Of a stretch of DNA of 64,000 bases, positions 32,840 through 41,409 are shown piece after piece. The stretch covers positions 2,976,001 through 3,040,000 of the forward strand of contig OZ260072.1 of NCBI GenBank assembly GCA_965284315.1, in the 5' to 3' direction. Source of the DNA: PCRC01 sp017848435 (GTDB lineage: Bacteria > Pseudomonadota > Gammaproteobacteria > Burkholderiales > Burkholderiaceae_C). Numbering within the stretch: the first letter of the stretch is position 1; every line of letters starts with the position of its first letter. Both the position numbers and the translations under genes were made by a program. Below the pieces are notes generated by a model. That model was not told where the DNA came from. It made no database searches and saw nothing but the letters and a program-made list of their open reading frames with translations.

Positions 32840-32877
32840 AAATGCGAAAAAAGAACGCTCGTTCTTTTTTCGCATTT
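32840..32877. promoter_or_regulatory. 38-bp inverted repeat between ligase gene and fadB-type gene
   Basis: Left arm 32840-32857 and right arm 32860-32877 are perfect 18-bp complements around a 2-bp centre; the core is GAACG-CT-CGTTC. It is 50 bp upstream of the fadB-type start and 76 bp past the ligase stop. The AACG-N2-CGTT core resembles TetR-family operators that control fatty-acid genes. The T-rich right arm on the minus strand also allows an intrinsic terminator for the ligase transcript. Confidence 0.7.
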
Positions 32878-32953
32878 TAGGGGGTTTGCCGGGGGCGGCC
32901 TAGCGGGTCTGTCCCAGTTGGGACAAGCGCCCGCCAGAGCCTCGGCGGGCGGG

Positions 32954-34597
32954 TCAGAGCGACGGCAGCTTGTAGTCTTTCAGCTGCTCGCGCAGGCGGG
33001 TTTTCAGCATCTTGCCGGTGGCGCCGAGCGGGATGGCGTCCACAAACACCACGTCGTCGGGGATCTGCCACTTGGCGGTCTTGCCGTCGTAGAACTGGAT
33101 CAGTTCGTCGCGGCTGACTTCGGCGCCCGGCTTCTTCACCACCACCACAATCGGCCGCTCGTCCCACTTGGGGTGGAACACGCCGATGCAGGCGGCCATG
33201 GCCACCGCCGGGTGGGCCACCGCGATGTTCTCGATGTCGATCGAGCTGATCCACTCGCCGCCGGACTTGATCACGTCCTTGCTGCGGTCGGTGATCTGCA
33301 TGTAGCCGTCGGCGTCGATGGTGGCCACGTCGCCGGTGGGGAACCAGGCTTCACCGGCAGCGTCTTTCACCAGCGGGTGGCCGCCTTCGGTCTTGAAGTA
33401 GTCGGCCACGATCCACGGGCCCTTGACCAGCAAATCGCCATAGGCCTTGCCGTCCCACGGCAACTCGTTGCCGTCTTCGCCGACGATCTTCATGTCCACA
33501 CCGAAGATGGCCCGGCCCTGCTTCAGGCGGATCTTCATCTGCTCTTCGGGGCTCATGGTCAGGTGCTTGTTCTTCAGCGTGCACAGCGTGCCGAGCGGGC
33601 TCATTTCGGTCATGCCCCAGGCGTGCAACACGTCCACGCCGTAGTCGTCGCGGAAGGAATTGATCATCGCCGGCGGGCAGGCCGAGCCGCCAATCACCGT
33701 GCGGGTGAGTGTGCTGAACTTCAGGTTGTTGGGCTTGAGGTGGCCGAGCAGCATCTGCCAGACGGTGGGCACACCGGCGGCAAAAGTGACCTTCTCGTTT
33801 TCCATCATCTCGTAGACCGACTTGCCGTCCATGCCGGCGCCGGGGAACACCAGCTTGCAGCCGACCATGGCGGCCGCGTACGGCAGGCCCCAGGCGTTGA
33901 CGTGGAACATCGGCACCACCGGCAGCACCGAGTCGCGGGCGCTGAGGCACATGACGTCAGGCAGGCAGGCGGCGTAGGCGTGCAGGATGGACGAACGGTG
34001 GCTGTACAGCGCGGCCTTGGGGTTGCCGGTGGTGCCGCTGGTGTAGCACATGCTGGAGGCGGTGTTCTCGTCAAAGCTGGGCCAGGCGTAGGTGCTGGGC
34101 TGTGGCGCAATCCAGGACTCGTAACTGATGAGGCCGGGAATGCCGGTGTCGGCCGGCAGCTTGTCGGCGTCGCACAGTGCCACGTACTGCTTGATGGTCG
34201 GGCACTTGGCGTGGATGGCCTGCACGATGGGCAGGAAGGTCATGTCAAAACACAGCACCTGGTCTTCGGCATGGTTGGCGATCCAGATGACCTGCTCGGG
34301 GTGCAGGCGCGGGTTCAGCGTGTGCAGCACACGGCCCGAGCCGCTGACGCCGTAGTACAGCTCCAGGTGGCGGTAGCCGTTCCAGGCCAGCGTGGCAACG
34401 CGGTCGCTCTGGGCGAGCTTCATCGCGTCCAGGGCGTTGGCCACCTTGCGGGCGCGCATGGCCACGTCGCGCCATGTGTAGCGGTGGATGTCGCCCTCGA
34501 CACGGCGCGACACAATCTCGACATCGCCATGGTGGCGCTCGGCAAACTCGATCAGGTTGGAGATCAACAAAGGTTGGTCTTGCATCAAACCCAGCAT
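32954..34597 (-). CDS. Medium/long-chain fatty acid-CoA ligase (AMP-binding)
   Basis: The product has 547 aa, with ATG after AAAGGAA. The adenylate-forming motifs are present: CYTSGTTGNPKAALYSHRSS (P-loop-like A3), HAWGMTEMSPLG (A5), GEAWFPTGDVATIDADGYM (A7), ITDRSKDVIKSGGEWIS (A8) and the C-terminal lysine region LGATGKMLKTRLRE (A10). It activates a fatty acid to its acyl-CoA. The length and motif style fit the medium-to-long-chain ligases found beside fadB/thiolase pairs. It is the first gene of the leftward lipid cluster. One small departure is Ala-Ala after the A3 lysine where Gly-Val is more usual. Confidence 0.92.
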   Translation of the reverse strand: MLGLMQDQPLLISNLIEFAERHHGDVEIVSRRVEGDIHRYTWRDVAMRARKVANALDAMKLAQSDRVATLAWNGYRHLELYYGVSGSGRVLHTLNPRLHPEQVIWIANHAEDQVLCFDMTFLPIVQAIHAKCPTIKQYVALCDADKLPADTGIPGLISYESWIAPQPSTYAWPSFDENTASSMCYTSGTTGNPKAALYSHRSSILHAYAACLPDVMCLSARDSVLPVVPMFHVNAWGLPYAAAMVGCKLVFPGAGMDGKSVYEMMENEKVTFAAGVPTVWQMLLGHLKPNNLKFSTLTRTVIGGSACPPAMINSFRDDYGVDVLHAWGMTEMSPLGTLCTLKNKHLTMSPEEQMKIRLKQGRAIFGVDMKIVGEDGNELPWDGKAYGDLLVKGPWIVADYFKTEGGHPLVKDAAGEAWFPTGDVATIDADGYMQITDRSKDVIKSGGEWISSIDIENIAVAHPAVAMAACIGVFHPKWDERPIVVVVKKPGAEVSRDELIQFYDGKTAKWQIPDDVVFVDAIPLGATGKMLKTRLREQLKDYKLPSL

Positions 34598-34711
34598 TCA
34601 GTTCCTTTCTTGCCCTGCTCGGGCGTGCGGTATTTGCGTCGTGAGGCAAAGCAAGAGAACGCCAGCGCGCGACCCTGCATCACACAACCTAAAAGCTTAT
34701 CACCATGGCGT

Positions 34712-35641
34712 TCAGCGCCCAATGGTCTGGTTCAGAAATGCAATGAAGTCGCTGGTAGCTTGTTTTTTCACACTCAGGTCGGTCCAGACCGTAGCGCCCT
34801 TTTTGACGCAGGTGCTGCGCATGGCTTTGAAGATGCCTTCATCGTCCAAAAGCGCAAACGATTTGCCGCCGTAAAGCCGCGTTCCATCGTCAGCCACCTC
34901 CACCACACATTGAGTGTAGGTCTCGGCCTGCGGCAAACGAATGTAGTTGGTATAGCGGGGGTCGCCATCGAAGCCGTGGCCTGCGCCTGGATAGATTTTG
35001 ACGCTGACCTCGCCCCCTGCATGCGTATACCGCGCGGCCCAGTCCTGGCACTGTGGCACGCCCGTCCAGTCGTCTTTGGCGCCGATTAGCATCAGCATTT
35101 TGCTGGCGGGTTTGAAGTGGGCACTACGGGTGGTGCAGCCGGGGTAAAACGGCACGGCCACCGCAAACCGTTCGGTCTCTGTCGACAAAATCGCTTTGTC
35201 GGCCGCAAACAAGGCCACGCTGCCCCCTTTTGAGAATCCAGCGACCGCAGTTTTGTCGCTGGCCACACCCAAACCCAGCAGGTACCGCCGCGCCGCAAAC
35301 GCGTCCAGCGTCATCTGAAAAGAAGTCACGCGCGACTGGTCTTCCACCGTCGAGCCGACACCACGTGAGCCAAAGGCATCAAACGCTATCACCGTGTAGC
35401 CTGCGGCGCTCAATGCGCTGCCATAGTGGCCTTCGCGGTGCTCACCCCAGCCGCCAGAGCCGTGCACCAGCACCACTCCACCTTTTGACGGCACACTGGG
35501 CTTCCAGACCACCGCAGAGAGAGTGGATAAATTGCCAGCAGCATCCTTGGTGGTGAGAGAGGCGAGTTCCCCACCCCATTGGCTTTGCGCTGAGGTCAAT
35601 CCAGACAAACAGCAGGCTAGCAAACCCAGCATGACTCTCAT
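34712..35641 (-). CDS. Exported alpha/beta hydrolase, dienelactone hydrolase family
   Basis: The product has 309 aa from ATG 35641. The signal peptide is about 1-19 (VMLGLLACCLSGLTSA). The alpha/beta-hydrolase features are: oxyanion loop VVLVHGSGGWGEH, nucleophile elbow GFSKGGS (serine near 138), the acid in IGAKDDWT, and the histidine in PGAGHGFDG. It therefore looks catalytically intact and periplasmic. The substrate is not known. The upstream frame to 35851 overlaps selO and is not coding. It is divergent from selO (133 bp). Confidence 0.85.
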   Translation of the reverse strand: MRVMLGLLACCLSGLTSAQSQWGGELASLTTKDAAGNLSTLSAVVWKPSVPSKGGVVLVHGSGGWGEHREGHYGSALSAAGYTVIAFDAFGSRGVGSTVEDQSRVTSFQMTLDAFAARRYLLGLGVASDKTAVAGFSKGGSVALFAADKAILSTETERFAVAVPFYPGCTTRSAHFKPASKMLMLIGAKDDWTGVPQCQDWAARYTHAGGEVSVKIYPGAGHGFDGDPRYTNYIRLPQAETYTQCVVEVADDGTRLYGGKSFALLDDEGIFKAMRSTCVKKGATVWTDLSVKKQATSDFIAFLNQTIGR

Positions 35642-35774
35642 TGGTTTCTCCTTGACATTGGGAAACCATAATAGGACGCGCCATGGCAGATTGGCTACTG
35701 ACTTTCCAGAACAACCGCAGTGCTGCGCAACCCGCTTGAGCGCAGGGTTCAAGGCTTCTGCGAGACAATCTCTT

Positions 35775-37277
35775 ATGGATATTTTTTCGGCCACGCCCGT
35801 TCTGGAATCACAGCCTTCAGCCGCAACCGACGGCGGCCTCACCTGGCGCAACGGCTTTGCCGCGCTGGGCCCGGCTTTTCACACCCGGCTCCAGCCGCGC
35901 CCCCTGCCTGCGCCCTACTGGGTCGGCCGCAGCCTGCCGGTGGCGCGGGAGCTGGGTTTGTCAGACGCGTGGATGGCCTCCGACGACGCCTTGCAGCGCC
36001 TCACCGGCAACCGGTTGTTTGCCGGCGGCGATGCGCTGGCCAGCGTCTACAGCGGCCACCAGTTCGGCCACTGGGCCGGGCAACTCGGCGACGGCCGGGC
36101 CATCCTGCTGGGGGAAACCACCGCCGGCCTGGAGGTGCAACTGAAAGGCGCGGGCCTGACCCCGTATTCACGCGGTGGCGACGGCCGGGCGGTGCTGCGC
36201 TCCAGCATCCGCGAGTTTTTGTGCAGCGAGGCGATGCACGGCCTGGGCATCCCCACCACCCGCGCGCTGGCGGTGACGGGTTCCGACGCACCGGTGCGCC
36301 GCGAAGAAGTTGAAACCGCCGCCGTGGTGACGCGCGTGGCGCCCAGCTTCGTCCGCTTCGGCCATTTCGAGCACTTCTCGCACAGCGGCCAACACGCCGA
36401 ACTGAAAACGCTGGCCGACTACGTGATCGACCGCTACTACCCGGAATGCCGGGACAGCACGGCCTTCAACGCCAACCCCTACGCCAACCTGCTGTGCGCG
36501 GTGAGCGAACGCACCGCGCGGCTGCTGGCGCAGTGGCAGGCCGTGGGCTTTTGCCACGGCGTGATGAACACCGACAACATGAGTATCCTGGGCCTGACGA
36601 TCGACTACGGCCCGTTCCAGTTCCTCGACGCGTTCGACCCCGGCCACGTCTGCAACCACAGCGACAGCGGTGGCCGCTATGCCTACAACAAGCAGCCCAA
36701 CATCGCCTACTGGAACCTGTTCTGCCTCGGCCAGGCGCTGCTGCCACTGGTGGACGAGCAGGACCTGGCCATGGCTGCGCTGGAGTCGTACAAAACCGTC
36801 TACCCCGAGGCGTTTGAGCGCCTCATGGCCGCCAAGCTGGGCCTGACCGACCGGCGCGAGGGCGACCGGGCGCTGGTTGAATCCAGCCTGAAGCTGCTGG
36901 CCCAACACCGGGTGGACTACACGCTCTTCTGGCGCCACCTGAGCCAGCATGTGGCCGGCGGCCCGGTGGACCCGGTGCGCGACCTGTTCATCGACCGCGC
37001 CGCCTGCGACGCCTGGTTGCTACAGTATTCAGAGCGGACCCGCGAGACTCCACTAAGGCCCAGCGCCGATTTGATGCTAAAAACCAACCCCAAGTTCGTT
37101 TTGCGCAACCATTTGGGCGAATTGGCCATCCGCCAGGCGAAACTAAAAGACTTCTCGGAAGTCGATACCCTGCTGGGCTTGCTGCACAGCCCGTTCGACG
37201 AACACCCCGGGTTCGATGCCTACGCCGCCCTGCCCCCCGACTGGGCAGCCGGCATTGAAATCAGCTGTTCGTCCTGA
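35775..37277 (+). CDS. selO: SelO/YdiU protein AMPylase
   Basis: The product has 500 aa from ATG 35775. The SelO pseudokinase fold is clear: NRLFAGGDALASVYSGHQFG, VQLKGAGLTPYSRGGDGRAV, REFLCSEAMHGLGIPTTRA, and the active-site NTDNMS (D267) and DYGPF (D277), whose 10-residue spacing matches the metal-binding Asp pair of Pseudomonas SelO. SelO transfers AMP to protein side chains in the redox stress response. The C-terminus ends SCSS, the Cys form of the selenocysteine site. Oddly, codons 415-437 (37017-37084) are a copy of the dispersed repeat in frame. The msrB gene follows in 21 bp. Confidence 0.93.
   Translation: MDIFSATPVLESQPSAATDGGLTWRNGFAALGPAFHTRLQPRPLPAPYWVGRSLPVARELGLSDAWMASDDALQRLTGNRLFAGGDALASVYSGHQFGHWAGQLGDGRAILLGETTAGLEVQLKGAGLTPYSRGGDGRAVLRSSIREFLCSEAMHGLGIPTTRALAVTGSDAPVRREEVETAAVVTRVAPSFVRFGHFEHFSHSGQHAELKTLADYVIDRYYPECRDSTAFNANPYANLLCAVSERTARLLAQWQAVGFCHGVMNTDNMSILGLTIDYGPFQFLDAFDPGHVCNHSDSGGRYAYNKQPNIAYWNLFCLGQALLPLVDEQDLAMAALESYKTVYPEAFERLMAAKLGLTDRREGDRALVESSLKLLAQHRVDYTLFWRHLSQHVAGGPVDPVRDLFIDRAACDAWLLQYSERTRETPLRPSADLMLKTNPKFVLRNHLGELAIRQAKLKDFSEVDTLLGLLHSPFDEHPGFDAYAALPPDWAAGIEISCSS
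37017..37084 (+). repeat. Dispersed repeat, copy D, inside selO
   Basis: The 68-bp block runs TTGCTACAGTATTCAGAGCG ... CTCCACTAAGGC ... CGATTTGATGCTAAAAAC and is translated as LLQYSERTRETPLRPSADLM plus a few residues. It is the most diverged copy but keeps the CACTAAGGC core. The frame of selO is kept through it. Confidence 0.8.
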
Positions 37278-37298
37278 CCCCGTTCACAAGGAGCCCCC

Positions 37299-37709
37299 AT
37301 GAGCCTGAAAATCCAGAAAACCGACGACGAGTGGAAAGCCCTGCTGGCCGCCAAGGGCGCCGAACCCACGGCCTACAAGGTCACCCGTCATGAAGGCACC
37401 GAACGCGCCTTCACCGGCAAGTACGCCGAGAACGACGGCGACGGCGTCTACCACTGCATCTGCTGCGACAAACCGCTGTTTGACGCCACCACCAAATACG
37501 ACTCCGGCACCGGCTGGCCCAGCTTCTTCGCGCCACTCAGCGCCGACGCGGTAGAAACCAAGACCGACCGCTCCTTCTTCTCCACCCGCACCGAGGTGCA
37601 TTGCCCCGACTGCGGCGCCCACATGGGCCACGTGTTTGAAGACGGCCCGCGCCCGACCGGCCTGCGCTACTGCATGAACTCGGCCTCGCTGGATTTCAAG
37701 CCCCGATAA
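37299..37709 (+). CDS. msrB: Peptide-methionine (R)-S-oxide reductase MsrB
   Basis: The product has 136 aa, with ATG after CAAGGAG. The catalytic Cys is C125 in LRYCMNSASL. The zinc-binding cysteines are C53/C56 (HCICCDKP) and C102/C105 (HCPDCGAH). GTGWPSFFAPL and HMGHVFEDGP are family motifs. It reduces methionine-R-sulfoxide in proteins using thioredoxin. Its place next to selO (also redox-linked) and yciB on the same strand suggests co-expression. Confidence 0.96.
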   Translation: MSLKIQKTDDEWKALLAAKGAEPTAYKVTRHEGTERAFTGKYAENDGDGVYHCICCDKPLFDATTKYDSGTGWPSFFAPLSADAVETKTDRSFFSTRTEVHCPDCGAHMGHVFEDGPRPTGLRYCMNSASLDFKPR

Positions 37710-37718
37710 TCGGTCCAC

Positions 37719-38258
37719 ATGAAAATCATCCTCGACTTCCTGCCCATCCTGCTGTTCTTTGGCGCCTACAAGTATTACGACATCTACATTGCCACCGCCG
37801 TGCTGATGGCCGCCACCGTGCTGCAGATGGCCGCGATCTACCTGATCGACCGCAAGCTGCAAACGGTGCACAAGATCACGCTGGCGCTGATCCTGGTGTT
37901 TGGCACCCTCACGCTGGTGCTGCATGACGAGCGCTTCATCAAGTGGAAACCCACCGTGCTCTACATGGCCATGGCGATTGCGCTGGCGTTTGCACTCTGG
38001 GTGCTGCGCAAGAACTTCCTCAAGATCCTGCTCGGTAGCCAGCTCAGCCTGCCTGAGCCGGTGTGGCACCGGCTCACCGTGGCCTGGGTGGCTTACTGCG
38101 CCTTCATGGCGGCCACCAACGCCTACGTGGCGGCCTACTTCAGCACTGAAGACTGGGTCAATTTCAAGCTCTGGGGCTACGCCTTTCCGCTGGTGTTCAT
38201 CGTCTGCCAGGGCATCTACATTGCCCGGCACATGCAAACCGAGCCACCCCAGGCATGA
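37719..38258 (+). CDS. yciB: Septation protein A / YciB inner-membrane protein
   Basis: The product has 179 aa with about five to six membrane helices. The start MKIILDFLPILLFFGAYKYY and the motif HDERFIKWKPTVLY are diagnostic of YciB (also called IspZ). It is a membrane protein needed for normal cell envelope and division in several Proteobacteria; its biochemical role is not fixed. The gene is 9 bp after msrB and its stop overlaps the bolA start (ATGA). Confidence 0.95.
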   Translation: MKIILDFLPILLFFGAYKYYDIYIATAVLMAATVLQMAAIYLIDRKLQTVHKITLALILVFGTLTLVLHDERFIKWKPTVLYMAMAIALAFALWVLRKNFLKILLGSQLSLPEPVWHRLTVAWVAYCAFMAATNAYVAAYFSTEDWVNFKLWGYAFPLVFIVCQGIYIARHMQTEPPQA

Positions 38259-38545
38259 ACGCGATGGCCACCACCCTGCCCACCGCCGCCGACCTCGAAG
38301 CCCGCCTGCGCGAACGGCTCGCACCGTCCCGCCTGGAAGTGCTCGACGAAAGCGCGGCCCATGCGGGCCATGCCGGCGCTGGCGACACCGACTGGGGCAC
38401 GCATTTCCGGGTGCGCATCGCGTCACCGATGTTTACAAACCGCTCGCGAGTGCTGCGCCATCGCCTTGTGTATGATGCGCTGCAAGATTTTCTGGACGCT
38501 GGCGTGCATGCGCTGGCCATCGAAACCCTCACTGAAACCACCTGA
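38255..38545 (+). CDS. bolA: BolA family protein
   Basis: The product has 96 aa. The BolA fold is seen in LEARLRERLAPSRLEVLDES and the conserved FRVRIASPMFTNRSRVLRHRLVYDAL, where the Arg-His pair near 69-70 includes the Fe-S/glutaredoxin contact. BolA proteins act with monothiol glutaredoxins in iron-sulfur handling and, in some cases, bind DNA. Its start overlaps the yciB stop and a parvulin gene follows after 97 bp. Confidence 0.93.
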   Translation: MNAMATTLPTAADLEARLRERLAPSRLEVLDESAAHAGHAGAGDTDWGTHFRVRIASPMFTNRSRVLRHRLVYDALQDFLDAGVHALAIETLTETT

Positions 38546-38642
38546 CGGCCCCAGGGGCCCAGGCTAGAACAACAACCCAATCTGCCCACCGTTCATGGCC
38601 TGCTGCCATGCGCACCGATCACCTGACCTACAAGGATTTTTC

Positions 38643-39428
38643 ATGAAGAAGCAATGGCTGATGACGCTCGCCGCGTCGGGCGTCCTGGCGCTGACCGCAC
38701 AGGCCGCATTCGCGCAGAACGTCGCCGTCGTCAACGGCAAGCCCGTCACCAAAGCCCGCCTGGATGCGCTGACCGCCCAGGTCGCCAAGAGTGGCCGCCA
38801 GGTCACCCCTGAAATGCAGGCCCAGATCAAGGACGAGCTGATTGCCCGCGAAGTGTTCATGCAGGAAGCCGAAAAGCGTGGCCTGAACACCTCGGAAGAC
38901 TACAAAGCCCAGCTCGAACTCGCCCGCCAGACCCTGTTGATCCGCGAGCTGTTTGCCGACTACCAGAAGAAAAACCCGGTGACCGACGCCGAGATCAAGG
39001 CCGAGTACGACAAGTTCGCCGCCGCCAACTCCGGCAAGGAATACCGCGCCGCCCACATCCTGGTGGAAAAGGAAGACGAAGCCAAGGCCATCATCACCCG
39101 CCTCAAGAAAGGCGAGAAGTTCGACGCCATCGCCAAGAAGTTGTCCAAGGACCCCGGCTCCGGCGCCAAGGGTGGCGACCTGGACTGGGCCAGCCCCGCC
39201 AGCTACGTGCCCGAGTTCTCGCAAGCGCTGATCAAGCTGAACAAAGGCCAGCTGACCGAAACCCCGGTGAAGACCCAGTTCGGTTACCACATCATCCGCC
39301 TCGACGACACGCGCGAAGCCAAGCTGCCTCCGCTGGCCGAAGTCAAGGCCCAGGTGGGCCAGCAATTGCAACAGCAAAAGCTCGCCAAGTACCAAGAAGA
39401 AATTCGCACCAAAGCCAAGGTCGAGTAA
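38643..39428 (+). CDS. Periplasmic parvulin-type peptidyl-prolyl cis-trans isomerase
   Basis: The product has 261 aa from ATG 38643, with AAGGA upstream. The signal peptide is about 1-24 (TLAASGVLALTAQAAFA). A SurA-like N-terminal helical part (to about 120) precedes the PpiC rotamase domain (about 130-225: YRAAHILVEKEDEAKAIITR, FDAIAKKLSKDPGSGAKGGD, FGYHIIRLDD). It assists folding of exported proteins. An intrinsic terminator directly follows the gene. The order yciB-bolA-PPIase is, as I recall, typical for betaproteobacteria. Confidence 0.93.
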   Translation: MKKQWLMTLAASGVLALTAQAAFAQNVAVVNGKPVTKARLDALTAQVAKSGRQVTPEMQAQIKDELIAREVFMQEAEKRGLNTSEDYKAQLELARQTLLIRELFADYQKKNPVTDAEIKAEYDKFAAANSGKEYRAAHILVEKEDEAKAIITRLKKGEKFDAIAKKLSKDPGSGAKGGDLDWASPASYVPEFSQALIKLNKGQLTETPVKTQFGYHIIRLDDTREAKLPPLAEVKAQVGQQLQQQKLAKYQEEIRTKAKVE

Positions 39429-39444
39429 GACCTTGTGGCACCAG

Positions 39445-39469
39445 AAAACGCGGCTTGCCGCGTTTTTTT
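39445..39469 (+). terminator. Intrinsic terminator after the PPIase gene
   Basis: AAAACGCGGC (39445-39454) pairs with GCCGCGTTTT (39457-39466) around a TT loop, followed by Ts to 39469. It ends the msrB-yciB-bolA-PPIase direction and can also serve the convergent DUF1624 gene. Confidence 0.88.
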
Positions 39470-40238
39470 ACGTCCGCAGCGGGCTGCCCAAGCCCCAAGC
39501 CACGGCGGCCAGCACACCCATCAGCACCGGCTGGTGCAACAGGTAATAGCTCAGGCTCCAGCGGCCCAGCACCGCCAGCGCCCGGCCTGGCGCCCCCAGG
39601 CTGCCCGCCAGCCATGGCGGCTGCTTGGCCAGCAGCCAGTGCCCCGCAGCCACACCCCACCAGACCACGCCCAGCCAGGGCAACAGCGGCACGTAGTCTT
39701 CGGTGACCGGCTTGCGGGTGATCAACCCCAACCAGTTCAACGCCCGGGCATTGAACACCTCCGCCAGCCCGCTGGCCTGCAGCAGGGGCGCGGCCACCCA
39801 CGGCGCAGCGATGGCCAGCGCCCCCAACGGCCAAAGCCACAAACCAGCGCCTGCACTCAACCGCACCAGCACCAGCATCGCCGCAATGCCGTGCAGCACA
39901 CCGAAGTAGATGAAGCTGCCGGGAAACACCAGGTACGACCCGGCACTGACCAGCAGCGCCGCCCCCGCCACCTGCGCCCAGCGCCGCCAGAAACGCGGCC
40001 AACTCAAGGCTTGCGCAAACGCCACCGCCTGCCCCAGCCCGGCACAGAACAGGAACAGGCTGACGATGGCGGTGCGCTGCCAGGTCCAGAACGGGTCGCG
40101 GTAAAAGTCCTGGCTGACAAAGCGGAAATGGTTCAGGTCAAAACAGAAATGGAAGGCCGTCATCCACAGCATGGCCAGGCCACGCAGCGCGTCCACACGG
40201 TCGAAACGTGGGGCGATGGTGGGAGGCAGCGGGTTCAT
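39468..40238 (-). CDS. DUF1624 family membrane protein (acyltransferase-like)
   Basis: The product has 256 aa with about seven membrane helices. The N-terminal FDRVDALRGLAMLWMTAFHFCFDLNHF is the signature of the DUF1624/heparan-alpha-glucosaminide acetyltransferase-like group, including the conserved His. The C-terminal LLHQPVLMGVL is also typical. Members are predicted to move acyl groups across or at the membrane, but this subgroup has no assigned substrate. The start overlaps the end of the AraC-type gene (40235) by 4 bp on the same strand. Confidence 0.85.
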   Translation of the reverse strand: MNPLPPTIAPRFDRVDALRGLAMLWMTAFHFCFDLNHFRFVSQDFYRDPFWTWQRTAIVSLFLFCAGLGQAVAFAQALSWPRFWRRWAQVAGAALLVSAGSYLVFPGSFIYFGVLHGIAAMLVLVRLSAGAGLWLWPLGALAIAAPWVAAPLLQASGLAEVFNARALNWLGLITRKPVTEDYVPLLPWLGVVWWGVAAGHWLLAKQPPWLAGSLGAPGRALAVLGRWSLSYYLLHQPVLMGVLAAVAWGLGSPLRT

Positions 40239-41281
40239 GAGGTCGCCCCGGTGGTGGACACGCTGGCCCCCCGACGCACCTCGCTGGGCAGCTTGCCGAA
40301 CCAGCGCCGGAAGGTGCGGCTGAAATTGGAGGTGTCCTCAAAGCCCAGCCGGGTGGCGATGTCCTCCACGGTGGCGGTGGAATGGGTCAGCAGCCAGACC
40401 GCACGCTGCTGGCGCACGCCATCCAGCAGCGCCTGGAAGCGGCTGCCCTCCAGTTTCAGGTGGCGCATCAGCGTGCGTTCCGACAGCCCCAAATCCGAGG
40501 CCAGGTCCGACAGCGAGGGGTATGCCCCCTCGGCCTCGTTCAAGGCGTCCAGCACCTGGCGCGTCAGTGGCCCGGCCCCCATCTGCCGGGCCAGCTGCTC
40601 GCACTGCGCCACGGCGGTGGCGTGGGCCTGCGGGTCGGCCGTGACGCAGGGCAGGTCCAGCGTGGTTTGGTCCAGCTGGACGGACAGGCCGGGCTGGTCG
40701 AACAGCAGCCGGCCACGGCACAGCCGTTCCAGCCGATCACGCCACGGTGGCTCGGGGAAGGGAAACGCCACCACCGCCGGGTGGTGGGGCTGGCCCACCA
40801 CGGCCTCCATCAACCGCATCAGCGTGGCAAACACCATGCAGAGCACAAACTCCCGGGACTCGCCGAGGTCCACCACCTCGACCAGCCGGATCACCCCACC
40901 GCTGGGCACGGCCTGGTACTCGTACTGCACCGCGCCGTAGCGCAGGCTGCCGTAGCGGGCCACGGTTTGCAGTGCCTGGGCCAGGTGGCGGCTGCTGCCC
41001 ACCGCATAGCCCAGCGGGCCATGGGCCGACACCTGCACCGAGGCCCCGACCTCCAGCCCCAGCCAGGGGCAGCCACTGGTGTCCACCGCCGCCTTCACCA
41101 GCCGGTTGACCAGCGGCTGGTCAATCACCACGTCGGCGCTGGCCAGTTGGTCCCAGTCCGGCAGACCGGCCTGGCGCAACACCGCCTCCACGTCCACGCC
41201 CAGACCCAACAGGGTCAGGCACAGCATGCGGGCGTAGGTGGGGTGGACGGCGGGCAAGGCCGTGGTGGGCGCAGCGTTCAA
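40235..41281 (-). CDS. AraC family transcriptional regulator
   Basis: The product has 348 aa. The C-terminal ~100 residues hold the two AraC helix-turn-helix units (LSDLASDLGLSERTLMRHLK and VEDIATRLGFEDTSNFSRTF followed by GKLPSEVRRG). The N-terminal ~200 residues match the arabinose-binding-like ligand domain of OruR-type regulators. No ATG is available before the conserved VHPTYARMLC; the start used is TTG 41281 with GAGG upstream. It is divergent from the AlkB-type hydroxylase gene with a 128-bp gap and is therefore a good candidate to control it. Confidence 0.88.
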   Translation of the reverse strand: MNAAPTTALPAVHPTYARMLCLTLLGLGVDVEAVLRQAGLPDWDQLASADVVIDQPLVNRLVKAAVDTSGCPWLGLEVGASVQVSAHGPLGYAVGSSRHLAQALQTVARYGSLRYGAVQYEYQAVPSGGVIRLVEVVDLGESREFVLCMVFATLMRLMEAVVGQPHHPAVVAFPFPEPPWRDRLERLCRGRLLFDQPGLSVQLDQTTLDLPCVTADPQAHATAVAQCEQLARQMGAGPLTRQVLDALNEAEGAYPSLSDLASDLGLSERTLMRHLKLEGSRFQALLDGVRQQRAVWLLTHSTATVEDIATRLGFEDTSNFSRTFRRWFGKLPSEVRRGASVSTTGATS

Positions 41282-41409
41282 GTGGGGAGGCCTCGGTGTA
41301 TACCCGCAGTGGCAGCAAAAGACGACTGAATGTCATTATGCGCGGTGTTCAGCGGGCCACCGTGCCACAACAATGCGCAGCATCTGTTCCACGGTTTCAG
41401 GAGAGCCCC

